Of a stretch of DNA of 64,000 nt, positions 26,361 to 37,600 are shown one piece after another; positions within the stretch are counted from its first letter, which is position 1, and each line of letters begins with the position of its first letter. The notes beneath the pieces are model-generated. The model was not told where the DNA came from. It did not search any database and was given only the letters and a program-made list of their open reading frames with translations. The DNA is taken from contig NZ_CP016616.1 of NCBI RefSeq assembly GCF_002741015.1, positions 4,187,501 to 4,251,500 of the forward strand, written 5' to 3'. A program made the position numbers and the translations under genes. The stretch is from Microvirga ossetica (GTDB lineage Bacteria; Pseudomonadota; Alphaproteobacteria; Rhizobiales; Beijerinckiaceae).

Positions 26361-26708
26361 GATCGATTACCAACTCCTTGCCAACTCGGGACTGAAGCCA
26401 AGGTTCCCGGAGGGGCCGGGCGAAGGTCTTGCCCTGCCGATGACTCCGGAAAACGTTTTTGGCCGGCGGAGAGGCGCGTTTCAGAGCACTGCCGACGAAA
26501 AGACGGGTTGCTCGAATCCTGATCGGGCTACGCCCGGACTCTGGGCAAACATTTACGGCGGATTGAGCAGGGAGCCGTTGCCAATCGCGAGAAGCGCCTA
26601 ATAATTTAAACCAGTTCGCATCCGTTAAGTGCTAGTGCGTGGTTGGTCGCCAAGGCCAGCTCTCGTTGAGCCACAACCGGTCGGGGCCGGCATCAGGATT
26701 GAAGGGCA
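26361..26708. other. Non-coding gap before the DUF2934 gene
   Basis: I see no gene, strong hairpin or recognised promoter in this 348-bp stretch between the divergent PLD-type and DUF2934 genes. Its right part (about 26595-26640) is AT-rich (CTAATAATTTAAACC) and is the likely site of a rightward promoter. Confidence 0.5.
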
Positions 26709-27038
26709 ATGATGGACAAGAAGCTTGAAGAACGCATCCGTGAACGGGCCTATCAGCTCTGGATGCGCCATGGGAGCATCCATGGCCGTGCCGACGAATA
26801 TTGGTATCAGGCCGAGCGTGAGGTTCGCGGCGAGAGCGGTGACGACGAAGGCACACCGGCTGCACCGATCATCGATCCGGCTCCCTTGGGGATGACGAGC
26901 ATGACTGAGGATGAGGAGCTTTCCCCTCCCGTCGCTCCGAAGACCCGTAAGAAGCGCACCCCCGCCGTCGCACCCGCGACGGAAGGAACCGAGGCGTCCG
27001 TGACGCCCAAGCGTCGGCGAACGACGCGCGTGATCTGA
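26709..27038 (+). CDS. DUF2934 domain protein
   Basis: A 109-residue protein. Residues about 5-40 match the DUF2934 pattern, a helical motif with IRERAYQLWMRHG and ADEYWYQAERE. The remainder is a disordered Pro/Ala/Thr-rich linker ending in a very basic tail (TPKRRRTTRVI), which may bind nucleic acid or acidic surfaces. It precedes glgC by 147 bp, so a link with glycogen metabolism is possible but unproven. The function of the domain is not known. Confidence 0.82.
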   Translation: MMDKKLEERIRERAYQLWMRHGSIHGRADEYWYQAEREVRGESGDDEGTPAAPIIDPAPLGMTSMTEDEELSPPVAPKTRKKRTPAVAPATEGTEASVTPKRRRTTRVI

Positions 27039-27185
27039 ACGAAGTATGACATGAGCCTTCGACCATCCGGCCGGAGGCTTCGGGGCAGGAACTCAACTGA
27101 AGTCGGAACACGCCGAAGAACCTGCGGCCGATTTCAGCGTCTACATAACGGGGCTGTTGGTTGCCCCTGCCATGAGGACCCGGTC

Positions 27186-28469
27186 TTGCCCAAATCAAGC
27201 GCTCCCTTCGCACCTCTCGCCCGAAATGCGATGGCCTACATCCTTGCCGGTGGGCGCGGCAGCCGATTGTTGGAGCTGACCGATATCCGCGCGAAACCCG
27301 CGGTGTATTTCGGCGGCAACACGAGGATCATCGATTTCGCCCTGTCGAACGCGCTCAATTCCGGCATCAGGCGCATCGGTGTGGCAACGCAGTACAAGGC
27401 GCACAGCCTCATTCGCCATCTTCAGCGCGGCTGGAACTACTTCCGCGCCGAACGGAACGAAAGCTTCGATATCCTGCCTGCCAGCCAGCGCGTGTCCGAG
27501 ACCATGTGGTACGAGGGCACGGCCGATGCGGTGTATCAGAACATCGACATCATCGCGAGCAACGATCCCGAATACATCATCATCCTGGCCGGCGATCACG
27601 TCTACAAGATGGACTACGAGATCATGTTGCGGCAGCACGTCGATACGGGCGCCGACGTGACCGTGGGATGTCTCGAAGTGCCGCGCATGGAGGCGACCGG
27701 CTTCGGCGTCATGGCGGTCGACGAGACCGACCGCATCATCTCGTTCCTGGAAAAGCCGGCCGATCCGCCGGGCATGCCCGACAAGCCGGACATGGCGCTC
27801 GCCAGCATGGGCATCTATGTGTTCAACACCCGGTTTCTGTTCGAGCAGCTGCGGCGCGATGCGGAAACGCCCGGATCGAACCGGGATTTCGGCAAGGACA
27901 TCATCCCCTATCTGGTCCGGCACGGCAAAGCCGTGGCGCACCGCTTCGGCGATTCCTGCGTCCGCTCCGGCGCGGAAGCCGGCGGCAGCGACGCGGAAGC
28001 TTATTGGCGCGATGTCGGAACGGTCGATGCCTATTGGGAGGCGAATATCGATCTGACGGCTATCGTCCCGTCGCTCGACCTCTACGATCGCGACTGGCCG
28101 ATCTCCACGTTCTCGGAGACATGGCCGCCGGCCAAGTTCGTCCACGACGAGGACGGTCGGCGCGGCCATGCCATCAATTCTCTCGTGTCGAGCGGCTGCA
28201 TCGTGTCCGGCGCGGCCCTGCGCCGGTCGCTGGTGTTCACCGGCGTCCATCTCCATTCACATGCCGATGTCGATGGGGCGGTCATTCTGCCTTATGTGGA
28301 TGTCGGCCGGGACGCCCGGTTGACGAACGTCGTCATCGACCGCGGCGTGCGCATTCCCGACGGGCTGGTGGTCGGCGAGGATCCCGAATTGGACACCCGC
28401 CGTTTCCGCCGCACCGAGAAGGGCATCTGCCTGATCACGAAGCCGATGATCGAGAGATTGGAAGGATGA
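27186..28469 (+). CDS. glgC: Glucose-1-phosphate adenylyltransferase
   Basis: A 427-residue ADP-glucose pyrophosphorylase, making ADP-glucose from glucose-1-phosphate and ATP, the committed step to glycogen. [17 protein letters not shown] with AKPAVYFGG is the nucleotide and activator site, [11 protein letters not shown] the catalytic loop and FLEKP the sugar-phosphate contact. The C-terminal third is the left-handed beta-helix domain. I start it at TTG 27186, eight bases after GAGGA, because the family begins just before [13 protein letters not shown]; the 45 residues upstream in frame are not family-like. Its stop overlaps the glgA start by four bases. Confidence 0.95.
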   Translation: MPKSSAPFAPLARNAMAYILAGGRGSRLLELTDIRAKPAVYFGGNTRIIDFALSNALNSGIRRIGVATQYKAHSLIRHLQRGWNYFRAERNESFDILPASQRVSETMWYEGTADAVYQNIDIIASNDPEYIIILAGDHVYKMDYEIMLRQHVDTGADVTVGCLEVPRMEATGFGVMAVDETDRIISFLEKPADPPGMPDKPDMALASMGIYVFNTRFLFEQLRRDAETPGSNRDFGKDIIPYLVRHGKAVAHRFGDSCVRSGAEAGGSDAEAYWRDVGTVDAYWEANIDLTAIVPSLDLYDRDWPISTFSETWPPAKFVHDEDGRRGHAINSLVSSGCIVSGAALRRSLVFTGVHLHSHADVDGAVILPYVDVGRDARLTNVVIDRGVRIPDGLVVGEDPELDTRRFRRTEKGICLITKPMIERLEG

Positions 28470-29917
28470 GGCCTCTGAACGTTCTGTCGGTTGCGTCAGA
28501 GGTCTTTCCCATCATCAAGACAGGCGGCCTCGCCGATGTGGTCGGCGCCTTGCCTTCGGCCCTTGCGCAGGAGGGCATGAAGGTCGTCACGCTCCTTCCC
28601 GGTTATCCTGCGGTGCTGAAGGCGTTGAACGGCGCCGAACTCCTTCACGAATATCCCGCCTTCTTCGGAGGACCGGCAAGCCTTCTCTCCGGCACCGCCG
28701 CCGATCTCGATCTTCTCGTGATCGACGCGCCCCATCTCTTCGAGCGGCCGGGCTCGCCCTATCTCGCGCCCAACGGCCGGGACTGGCCGGACAATGCCCG
28801 CCGCTTCGCAGCGCTCAGCCGGACCGCCGCCGATATCGGTCAGGGGCTGGTGCCGGCCTTCATGCCCGACATCATCCACGCGCATGACTGGCAGGCGGGG
28901 CTCGTTCCCGGTTATTTACGCCTCACGCCCGGCCCACGACCGGCTACGATCGTCACCATTCACAACATCGCCTTCCAGGGCATCTTCCCCGCCGATCTGC
29001 TCTTCGAGCTCGGCCTGCCGGCGAGCATCTTCACGGTGGACGGCGTGGAATATTACGGGCAGATCGGCTTCCTGAAAGCCGGCCTTCAGCTCGCCGACCG
29101 CATCACCACCGTGTCGCCCACCTACGCGAAGGAGATCCAGACCCCGGAAGGCGGCATGGCGCTCGACGGGCTGTTGCGGGCCCGCTCAAGCGTCGTGTCG
29201 GGCATTCTCAACGGCATCGACGACCAGGTCTGGGACCCTTCGACGGACATGCATCTCGCGCGGTCCTATGACCGCGAAAGCCTCGATGCGCGCTCCGCCA
29301 ACAAACGCGCGCTGCAGGAGCGTCTCGGGCTGAAGCCGGATCCGGACGCGATGCTGTTCGGTGTGGTCAGCCGGTTATCGGAGCAGAAGGGGCTCGATCT
29401 CGTTCTCGCCGGGCTGTCGCGGCTGCTGTCCGGCGGTGCGCAGTTGGCGCTGCTCGGCGCCGGGGACAAGACGCTCGAGGACAGTTTTCAGAGCGCGCGC
29501 ATCGTCTATCCCGGTCAGGTCGGCTGCTTCCTCGGTTATGACGAGGCGCTCGCCCATCAGATCCAGGGCGGCAGCGACGCACTTCTCGTGCCGTCGCGCT
29601 TCGAGCCCTGCGGCCTGACCCAGCTCTGCGCCATGCGCTATGGCAGCATCCCGGTCGTGTCGCGGGTAGGCGGGCTTGCCGACACCATCATCGACGCCAA
29701 CGAGATGGCTATCGCCACAGGGACAGGGACCGGCTTCCAGTTCGGTCCCGTCAATCTCGGAGCCGCAATCGATGCGTTCGAGCGTGCCAAGCACCTGTGG
29801 CGTGACAAGGATGCATGGCGGCGCCTGCAGGTCAACGGCATGAAGGCCGATGTCAGCTGGCACCGCCCGGCCAAGCAATATGCCGATCTCTACCGCTCCT
29901 GCGTTGCGCGCGCATGA
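28466..29917 (+). CDS. glgA: Glycogen synthase, ADP-glucose dependent (copy 1)
   Basis: A 483-residue GT5 glycogen synthase that adds ADP-glucose to the non-reducing ends of alpha-1,4-glucan. The N-terminal [13 protein letters not shown] binds ADP-glucose, HAHDWQAG lies in the first Rossmann domain, and [21 protein letters not shown] is the nucleotide-sugar site with the catalytic Glu. Its ATG overlaps glgC, so both are made from one message. It converges with glgX, with only 17 bp between the stops and no obvious terminator. A second, divergent GlgA-like gene lies 11.6 kb further right. Confidence 0.96.
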   Translation: MRPLNVLSVASEVFPIIKTGGLADVVGALPSALAQEGMKVVTLLPGYPAVLKALNGAELLHEYPAFFGGPASLLSGTAADLDLLVIDAPHLFERPGSPYLAPNGRDWPDNARRFAALSRTAADIGQGLVPAFMPDIIHAHDWQAGLVPGYLRLTPGPRPATIVTIHNIAFQGIFPADLLFELGLPASIFTVDGVEYYGQIGFLKAGLQLADRITTVSPTYAKEIQTPEGGMALDGLLRARSSVVSGILNGIDDQVWDPSTDMHLARSYDRESLDARSANKRALQERLGLKPDPDAMLFGVVSRLSEQKGLDLVLAGLSRLLSGGAQLALLGAGDKTLEDSFQSARIVYPGQVGCFLGYDEALAHQIQGGSDALLVPSRFEPCGLTQLCAMRYGSIPVVSRVGGLADTIIDANEMAIATGTGTGFQFGPVNLGAAIDAFERAKHLWRDKDAWRRLQVNGMKADVSWHRPAKQYADLYRSCVARA

Positions 29918-29934
29918 ACTGAAAGTCGTCTGTT

Positions 29935-32142
29935 TTACGCGCCTTTCTTCTTCGCCGATCTCTGCTGCTTTTCCGGCTTCAGCTGGAACAGCAGCAGGGA
30001 ATGTGCGGTGACCGTATATTCCTTGCCGAACCTAAACTCGGTCGGCGCCTCCAGATCCGGCTGGTTGGTATCGATGTGACACATCCAGGCGTCGCCGCCG
30101 ATCACCTCCGGCAGCGTGCATTTCACCACATCGTGGTGGGCATTCAGGATCAGAAGCAGGGTCACGTCGGTGCCTCGCCGGCGGATACCAGTCGGCTGGG
30201 CGCGGCCGTCCAGGAGAATGCTGATGCAGCGGGCGTTCACATCCTGCCAGTGCTCGGAGGTCATCTCGTCGCCGGCCGGCGTGAGCCAGGTCACATCCTT
30301 GACATCAAGCTCCTCGTTATAGACCCCGGACAGAAAGCGGCCCCTGCGCAGGATCGGCAGATCCTGGCGCAGCTGAATGAGCTTGCGGGTGAACTCGAGC
30401 AGCTCGATGCCGTGCTCATCGATGCCTTCCCAGTCGATCCACGAGATCTCATTGTCCTGGCAATAGGCGTTGTTATTACCGTTCTGCGTGCGGGCGAACT
30501 CGTCGCCGGCGAGCAGCATGGGCGTGCCCTGCGAGAAGAGGAGGGTCGCCAGCATGTTGCGCATCTGGCGCAGCCGCACCTCGCGAATCTTCGGATCGTC
30601 CGTCGGGCCTTCGACGCCATAATTGAAGGAAAGATTGTGGTCGTGCCCGTCCTTGTTGTCTTCGCCATTCGCCTCGTTGTGCTTGTCGTTGTAGGAGACG
30701 AGGTCGTTCAGGGTGAAACCGTCATGGGCGGTGATGAAGTTCACGGAAGCCCAAGGCCGGCGTCCGCGCTTGTTGAAAATGTCGGCCGATGCGGTGAGAC
30801 GGGAAGCGAGTTCCGGCAGCTTGCCCGGCTCGCCTTTCCAATAGGCCCGCATCGCGTCGCGATAGCGGTCGTTCCACTCCGCCCAGCCGGGCGAGAAGCG
30901 TCCGACCTGATAGCCGCCGGGTCCGCAATCCCACGGCTCCGCGATGAGCTTGACCTGGCTCAGCGCCGGGTCCTGCCGGCAGGTGTCGAGGAAGCGCCCG
31001 TCCTCCTCGAAGCCGTGCGGCTCGCGGCCGAGGATGGTGGCGAGATCGAAGCGGAAGCCGTCGATCTGCACCTCCTGCGCCCAGTAGCGCAAGGAATCCG
31101 TCACCATCTGCAACACGCGCGAGTGGCTGAGATTGACCGTGTTGCCGGTGCCCGTGTCGTTGATGTAATAGCGCTTGTCCGGCGCGAGCCTGTAATAGGA
31201 AGCGTTGTCGATGCCCTTGAAGGACAGGGTCGGCCCCAGCTCGTTACCTTCGGCCGTGTGGTTGTAGACCACGTCGAGGATCACCTCGATCCCGGCATCA
31301 TGGAGATGGCTCACCATCTCCTTCACCTCGTTGACGAAAGGCGTCGCGAGGTAGCGCGGTTGCGGTGCGAAGAAGCCGATGGAATTGTAGCCCCAGTAGT
31401 TCCGCAATCCCTTCTCGATGAGATAGCTGTCGTCGACGAAGGCGTGGATCGGCAGCAGCTCGATCGCGGTGACGCCGAGACTGCGGATGTATTCGATCAC
31501 CTCGTGCTGCATCAGCCCGGAGAAGGTGCCGCGAAACTCCTGCGGCACGGCCGGATGCTGCATGGTGAAGCCGCGCAGATGCGTCTCATAGATAACCGTG
31601 CGCTCCCAAGGGGTCTGCGGCCGGCGCCCGCGTCCCCAGGTGAAGGCCGACTCGACGACGCGGCATTTGGGCATGAAGTGCGCGCTGTCGCGCTTGTCGA
31701 ACGAGAGATCCGCATCGGGCGAGCCGATCGTGTAGCCGAAGAGAGCCGGATTCCATTGCAGGTCGCCGATCAGCTGTCTGGCATAGGGATCCATCAGGAG
31801 CTTGTTCGGGTTGAAGCGATGGCCCGAAGCGGGATCGTAGGGACCGTGAACCCGGTATCCATAAGTGGTGCCGGGCCGCGCATCCGGCAGGTAGCCATGC
31901 CAGACCTCGTCCGTGTATTCCGGCAGCTCGATGCGTTCCAGCTCCTGGCGGCCTTCCTCGTCGAACAGGCAGAGCTCGACCTTTGTGGCGTTCGCCGAGA
32001 AGATGGCGAAGTTGACGCCCAGCCCGTCCCACGTCGCTCCGAGCGGATAGGGCAGCCCTTCCCGGACGCGCGACGTGCGCCGCATGTTCGGAGCGACGGT
32101 CTGAGCCGACGGAGTCTCGCGAATATCAACCTTGTCGTTCAT
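29935..32142 (-). CDS. glgX: Glycogen debranching enzyme
   Basis: A 735-residue GH13 isoamylase-type enzyme that removes short alpha-1,6 branches from glycogen. An N-terminal CBM48-like domain (about 20-140) precedes the catalytic barrel. The nucleophile Asp is in GFRFDLATILGR, the acid/base Glu in LIAEPWDCGPGGYQVG and the third carboxylate in TAHDGFTLNDLVSYNDKHNE. It is the last gene of the leftward treZ-malQ/treY-glgB-glgX run, 55 bp after glgB. Released maltodextrins are the natural substrate of the TreY part of the fusion protein, so debranching and trehalose synthesis are linked here. Confidence 0.96.
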   Translation of the reverse strand: MNDKVDIRETPSAQTVAPNMRRTSRVREGLPYPLGATWDGLGVNFAIFSANATKVELCLFDEEGRQELERIELPEYTDEVWHGYLPDARPGTTYGYRVHGPYDPASGHRFNPNKLLMDPYARQLIGDLQWNPALFGYTIGSPDADLSFDKRDSAHFMPKCRVVESAFTWGRGRRPQTPWERTVIYETHLRGFTMQHPAVPQEFRGTFSGLMQHEVIEYIRSLGVTAIELLPIHAFVDDSYLIEKGLRNYWGYNSIGFFAPQPRYLATPFVNEVKEMVSHLHDAGIEVILDVVYNHTAEGNELGPTLSFKGIDNASYYRLAPDKRYYINDTGTGNTVNLSHSRVLQMVTDSLRYWAQEVQIDGFRFDLATILGREPHGFEEDGRFLDTCRQDPALSQVKLIAEPWDCGPGGYQVGRFSPGWAEWNDRYRDAMRAYWKGEPGKLPELASRLTASADIFNKRGRRPWASVNFITAHDGFTLNDLVSYNDKHNEANGEDNKDGHDHNLSFNYGVEGPTDDPKIREVRLRQMRNMLATLLFSQGTPMLLAGDEFARTQNGNNNAYCQDNEISWIDWEGIDEHGIELLEFTRKLIQLRQDLPILRRGRFLSGVYNEELDVKDVTWLTPAGDEMTSEHWQDVNARCISILLDGRAQPTGIRRRGTDVTLLLILNAHHDVVKCTLPEVIGGDAWMCHIDTNQPDLEAPTEFRFGKEYTVTAHSLLLFQLKPEKQQRSAKKKGA

Positions 32143-32197
32143 TCAAAATCCTAAAAGCCAAGCGGAGCAGAAACTCTTCGTGTCAACGCACGAGCTT

Positions 32198-34468
32198 TCA
32201 GGAAGTCGCACCCGAGCGGAGCTCTATGTTCGCTTTGACAGCATCGCGGTCACGGACCAGAATCAGGGTCGCCAAGGGCGGGATCGTGAGGGTGAGGGAG
32301 AGTGGACGGCCATGGCTCGGCGTGCTCTCGGCCTTCACCCCGCCGAGATTGCCCAGATTGCTGCCGCCATAGAGCGCGGCATCCGTGTTGACCGCCTCGC
32401 GATAGAGGCCCGGCAGCGGAACGCCGATGCGATAACCTTCCCGAGGAACGGGCGTAAAGTTCGACACAACGATGGCAAGAGCCTCCTCGTCCTCGCCGCG
32501 CCGCAGCCAGGCGATGACGCTGTTGTCCCGGTCGTCCGACACGATCCACTCGAAGCCCTTCGCTTCGCAATCCCGTTCATGCAGCGCGGGAATGGAGCGA
32601 TAGGCCTGATTGAGGTCCTTGATGAGTGTCTGCACGCCTTTGTGGTAGGCGTTGTCGAGGAGATGCCAGTCGAGGCTCTTATCGTGGTCCCACTCCCGCT
32701 CCTGCGCGAATTCCCCGCCCATGAAGAGCAGCTTCTTGCCAGGATGGCCCCACATGAAGCCGAAATAGGCGCGCAGGTTCGCGAATCGCTGCCACTGATC
32801 GCCCGGCATCCGGCCGATGAGCGATCCCTTGCCGTGCACGACCTCGTCATGGCTGAGAGGCAGGACGAAGTTCTCGGAAAAGGCGTAGAGAAGGCCGAAG
32901 GTCAGGTCGTGGTGGTGGTGGCGGCGGAAGACCGGATCCTTGCCGATATAGCGCAGGGTGTCGTGCATCCAGCCCATGTTCCACTTGAACCCGAAGCCGA
33001 GACCGCCGGTATAGGTGGGTTGCGAAACGCCCGGCCAGGCGGTCGATTCCTCCGCGATGGTGACGGCGCCCGGCGAAGTGGCGTAAGCGACCTCGTTCAT
33101 CTTGCGGATGAAGTCAATGGCGCCGAGATTCTCATTGCCGCCGTAGCGGTTGGGAATCCACTCTCCGGATTTGCGCGAGTAGTCGAGATAAAGCATCGAC
33201 GCGACCGCATCGACCCGCAGGCCGTCGAGGTGGAAGCGCTCGAGCCAGAAGCGGGCATTGGCGACGAGAAAGCTCATCACCTCCTGGCGCTCGAAGTTGT
33301 AGATGTAGGTGCCCCAATCCTGGTGGAATCCCAGACGCGGGTCGGCATGCTCATAAAGATGCGTGCCGTCGAAATAGGAAAGCCCGTGCGGATCGTTCGG
33401 AAAATGCGCCGGCACCCAATCGAGGATGATCCCGATCCCGGCCGCATGCGCCGCCTCGACGAAGGCCGCGAAATCCTCCGGTGTGCCGAAGCGGCTTGTC
33501 GGCGCATAAAGCGAGATCGGCTGATAGCCCCAGGACCCGTCGAAGGGAAATTCGGTGATCGGCAGAAGCTCGATATGGGTGAAGCCGAGATTCTTCACAT
33601 AGGGAATGAGCCGTACCGCCAGTTCGCGATAGGTGAGATAGCGATTGCCTTCCTCGGGCACCCTTGCCCACGAGCCGAGATGGCACTCGTAGATCGACAT
33701 CGGCGCCTTGCGGTGGTTCTGCGCCGCGCGCGCTGTCATCCATTCCGCATCCTGCCAGTCGAAGCTCGGGTCGCGTTTCAGGATGGAGGCCGTCGCGGGT
33801 GGGTGCTCCGCGGCGAAGGCGATGGGATCGGCCTTCAAGGCGAGAAGGTTGCCGTGCAGGCCGAGGATCTCGAACTTGTAGCGCTGGTCCGGCGTGACGT
33901 CTGGAATGAAAAGCTCCCAGATCCCGCCCTCGTGGCGTCGCCGCATGGGGTGGCGCCGTCCGTCCCAGCCGTTGAAGTCGCCGACCACGCTCACCCGGCG
34001 GGCATTGGGCGCCCACACGGTGAAGAGAAAGCCCTGAATGCCGCCGAGGTCGAGAAAATGGGCGCCGAGCTTCTTGTAGACCGCATCGCTGGTGGGATCG
34101 CCGATCCGCGTGAGATCGTCATGCGAGAGAAAGGCGCCGAAGCTGTAGGGATCGTGATGGATTTCGGACCCGTCGTGCCTTTCGACGCGCAGCCGGTAAT
34201 CGGGCCTCTCGGAGGCGCCGACAGAGCCGACGAAATAGCCCTCCGGCAGCTTTCTTTCCATGCTGCCGAGAACCGTCTCTCCGCCGCGACCCACCAAGGT
34301 GATGGTATCGGCATCCGGCCGGATGACGCGGATCTCCCACCGGCCGGGTCCAACCTCGTGCGGGCCGAGCACGGCGAAGGGATCGCCGGAATTGATGATC
34401 TCGGCAACCGAAGGCGGCTCGGCCGGGCGCTTTGCTGCGCTCTGCGATCCACGACGGTGCTGATCCAT
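32198..34468 (-). CDS. glgB: 1,4-alpha-glucan branching enzyme
   Basis: A 756-residue GH13 branching enzyme that forms alpha-1,6 branches in glycogen. Two N-terminal modules (N1 about 20-110, CBM48 about 125-215) precede the barrel, and the C-terminal beta domain ends the protein. Catalytic residues lie in [17 protein letters not shown] (nucleophile Asp), [11 protein letters not shown] (Glu) and [15 protein letters not shown] (Asp). ATG 34468 follows AAAAGGG; ATG 34486 is a close alternative, while the remaining upstream extension is unlikely. It lies 147 bp downstream of the malQ-treY fusion and 55 bp before glgX. Confidence 0.95.
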   Translation of the reverse strand: MDQHRRGSQSAAKRPAEPPSVAEIINSGDPFAVLGPHEVGPGRWEIRVIRPDADTITLVGRGGETVLGSMERKLPEGYFVGSVGASERPDYRLRVERHDGSEIHHDPYSFGAFLSHDDLTRIGDPTSDAVYKKLGAHFLDLGGIQGFLFTVWAPNARRVSVVGDFNGWDGRRHPMRRRHEGGIWELFIPDVTPDQRYKFEILGLHGNLLALKADPIAFAAEHPPATASILKRDPSFDWQDAEWMTARAAQNHRKAPMSIYECHLGSWARVPEEGNRYLTYRELAVRLIPYVKNLGFTHIELLPITEFPFDGSWGYQPISLYAPTSRFGTPEDFAAFVEAAHAAGIGIILDWVPAHFPNDPHGLSYFDGTHLYEHADPRLGFHQDWGTYIYNFERQEVMSFLVANARFWLERFHLDGLRVDAVASMLYLDYSRKSGEWIPNRYGGNENLGAIDFIRKMNEVAYATSPGAVTIAEESTAWPGVSQPTYTGGLGFGFKWNMGWMHDTLRYIGKDPVFRRHHHHDLTFGLLYAFSENFVLPLSHDEVVHGKGSLIGRMPGDQWQRFANLRAYFGFMWGHPGKKLLFMGGEFAQEREWDHDKSLDWHLLDNAYHKGVQTLIKDLNQAYRSIPALHERDCEAKGFEWIVSDDRDNSVIAWLRRGEDEEALAIVVSNFTPVPREGYRIGVPLPGLYREAVNTDAALYGGSNLGNLGGVKAESTPSHGRPLSLTLTIPPLATLILVRDRDAVKANIELRSGATS

Positions 34469-34615
34469 TCCGGCAACCCTTTTCATATCTCTGTCCCATG
34501 AAGGCGAGCGGAGCAGGCCGCTCTGCCATCTCTTCCAGACGACTTTCATTATGGAGCAGGACCCGGCCCGGACCAGAAGCGTGCTGTGCTCCGGAGGCGG
34601 TTCCGCTGCTCTTCG

Positions 34616-37600
34616 CTAACCCGGAGCGCCTCCACCGCCGGCCGATCTCAGGACGGCAAAGGGGATCATACCCATGAAATCCGACAACCGGTTCTGATCG
34701 CCGTCGATGAGAATTTTCTCTCCGGTGATCACGTTCAGCCACTTGCCATGAGGCAGAGCGACCGACACGTCCTGCCAAAGAGATGCATCGAAGACCGGGC
34801 CATCCGCCTGACCGAGACGCTGGGCCCACAGACGAGGCACGATCACGGCAAGCGTGTCGGTGCGATGGCGCCTGATATAGCCGATGACCTGCGATGCCCG
34901 TGCGCCCTCTACCGTCAGGGGGTGATAGTCGCCCTCGGCGTAAAGGCCCGGGGCGCCGGATCGATCGCGCAGCAGCTTTGCGTGGATATGCTGCTTGATG
35001 CGGCCGTCCGGCCAGTTCCGCATCAGGTCTTCCAGCGGTGCGCTCGTTTTCAAGGCGGCACTCCGCGCGCCGTAATCCACTGGCCGCCGGTTGTCGGGGT
35101 CGACGAGCGAAAAATCCCAGAACTCGGTGCCCTGGTAGATGTCCGGCACGCCTGGCAGGGTGAGCTTGAGCACCGTGCGCGAGAGGCCGTTCAGCGTGCC
35201 GAGGACGGAGAGGCGTCGGGCGAGGGGGCGGATGCGTTCGATGAACGGGCTCCTCGGATCGAGCACCGTCTGCAGCAGCTTCATAGCAGCCGTTTCGTAG
35301 GCCTCGTTCGGGTGAACCCAGCTCGTATGCCGCTTCGCTTCGCGCAGGGCCTTGATGAGATAATCCTCCTTGCGCTCGCGGAAGGAGGCCAGCTGCCTGG
35401 CATCGGCCTTCGCCAGAAGCTCGAGAGGCCAGGCACCGAGAAGCGCCTGAAGCAGGATGACCCGATCGTTGGCATCGGGCGCCGGCGCGCCGTTCACGTC
35501 GGACAGGTGAGGGGAGACGAGCTCCTGCCAGAGGTCGAGCGCTTTGGACCATTCCTCGGGCATTTCCGAAAGTGCAAGCAGGCGCGCGCGCGCATCCTCG
35601 CCGCGCTTGGTGTCATGGGTCGCCGTCGCGATCATCGCATGCGGCCAGGCGCTCGCGCGATCAGCGTTTGCAGCATGAAAAGCCGCGAGCGAGAGCCCGA
35701 AATGGCCGGGGTCGCCGCCTACTTCGTTGAGCGCAATCAAACGGCCATAGCGATAGAACAGGGTGTCCTCGAGGCTCTTCGCCATGACGGGACCGGTCAG
35801 TTGCTGGAAGCGCCGGCGGAAGCGGCGGACATCGCCCTGCGCGGCGGCTTCGATCCGCCCCAACAGGACAGCTGCAACGAAATCGTGCACGCCGCGGTCG
35901 GGGAGGGTGCTGCTCTCCTGAGCGGCCGCAATCGTCTCCTCGATCAGCCGCACATCCTCGGCGGCCGGTTCGCCATCGCGAATGTAGCTGCGATAGACCG
36001 GAAAAGCGGCGATGATCTCGATGAGCGCCTGGCGCAAGGCGAAGATTGTATAGTCCCGTGTCCGGCGGCTCGCATCGGCGATCGCCTTGATGTCGGAGAC
36101 GAGAACCTCGAGTTCACTGGCGAAGTTGTTCTCGACGATCTCCAGCTTGGCCTGTTCGAGAAGCGTATCATAGGAACCGCGGAGGTTGGACGCCTTCCGA
36201 TAAATCCGCTCGAAAGCCTCGCCGGCAGTGGAATCCACCAGCACACCGTCGATCACGTTCAGCACGTCGTAGCCGGAGGTTCCGGCGACGGGCCAGGAGC
36301 GCAGCGTCTCTCCCGGCTCGAGAATCTTCTCGACGGCGACGTAGAAGCCTGGACCGACCTTTCGCTGCAGGGCGCGGGTGTAGCCCTCAGGATCGGCGAG
36401 GCCGTCGATATGGTCGATCCTCAACCCGTGCACATGGCCTTCTTCCACGAGGCGCACGATGAGCTCGTGCGTCTTGTCGAAGATCTCGGGGATTTCGACC
36501 CGGATGCCCGCCAGGGTGTTGATGTCGAAGAAGCGCCGGTAGTTGATGTCGCTCGACGCCACGCGCCAATAGGATAGGCGATAGGCCTGGGCCTCCAGGA
36601 GTCGGTGCAGCGCGTTGAAGCTCTCCGGGCTTCCTTGAGTGCCGTTGAGAATGGCGATGACCCGATCGAGTGCCTTTTGCAAAGCGGGCGATGCAGAAAC
36701 GATGCGGGCGAGTTCCTGCTTCAGTGCTTCGCATTCGTCAGGCAGGGATGCCTGGTTCTCTGGCGAAACACCGTCCGCCAACGCGCGCAACCGCTCCGTC
36801 AGGCTGCGAAGCTTTCCGGTATCGGCGGAGGCGACGTCGAGCGCGGCAATGGCCTGATCGAGCACCACCGGGTAGGTGAGCGGGCAGATCGGGAAGCGGT
36901 GCTCCCAATGCCAGACGCTGAAGCTGCCTTCTTCCGCGTCGAACTGCAGCTGAAGTTCGCCTTTGTCCAGAACCTCGCCATACAGGCCGCCGAGGAAGGG
37001 GGAGATGAGCTTGCCGTCGGCGCCCGTGCGCTGCCAGTCGATATCGAAGGCCTTGGCCACGGGCGAAAGCGGCCCCCATTCCAGAACCGACAGCCACCAG
37101 CCATTGTCCTTGCCGCCGACGCCCATATGGTTCGGCACGATGTCGAGCAGGAGCTTGAGGCCATGCATCTTCAGGGCCTGCGTGAGCCGAAGGAAGCCTG
37201 CCTCTCCCCCGAGTTCCGGACTGATGACGGTGTGATCGACGATGTCGTAGCCATGGGTGGAGCCGGGAGCGGCCTTCTGGATCGGCGAGGCATAGAGATG
37301 GCTGATGCCGAGCTCGGCGAGATAAGGCACGATCTTCATGGCGTCGTCGAAGGTGAAGCCCTTGTGAAACTGCAGCCGATAGGTCGCGCGCGGTGGCGGC
37401 CCCGACAGGGCGTTGCCTCGGGCGCGCCGATCACGGCCCTCTTCGGCCAGCACCACGGCGAGCCTGGCCATCAGGCTGCCGGGCGAGGCAATGGTCTCGA
37501 CCGTGCTCGACAGGCGCCTGCGCCAGTTCGGATGGCCCACATCCATACCCGGCATGTTCGGCTGGTTCAGCTCGCCGGTGACATCCTCGATCTGGAGCGA

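Noticed and set aside
30001-34501. Two long rightward frames (717 and 789 codons) opposite glgX and glgB
   Set aside because: Antisense shadows of genes whose catalytic motifs are complete; the translations are Arg/Ala/Val-rich with no domain.
34586-36577. 663-codon rightward frame opposite the TreY part of the fusion
   Set aside because: Antisense shadow; the fusion frame carries all TreY motifs.
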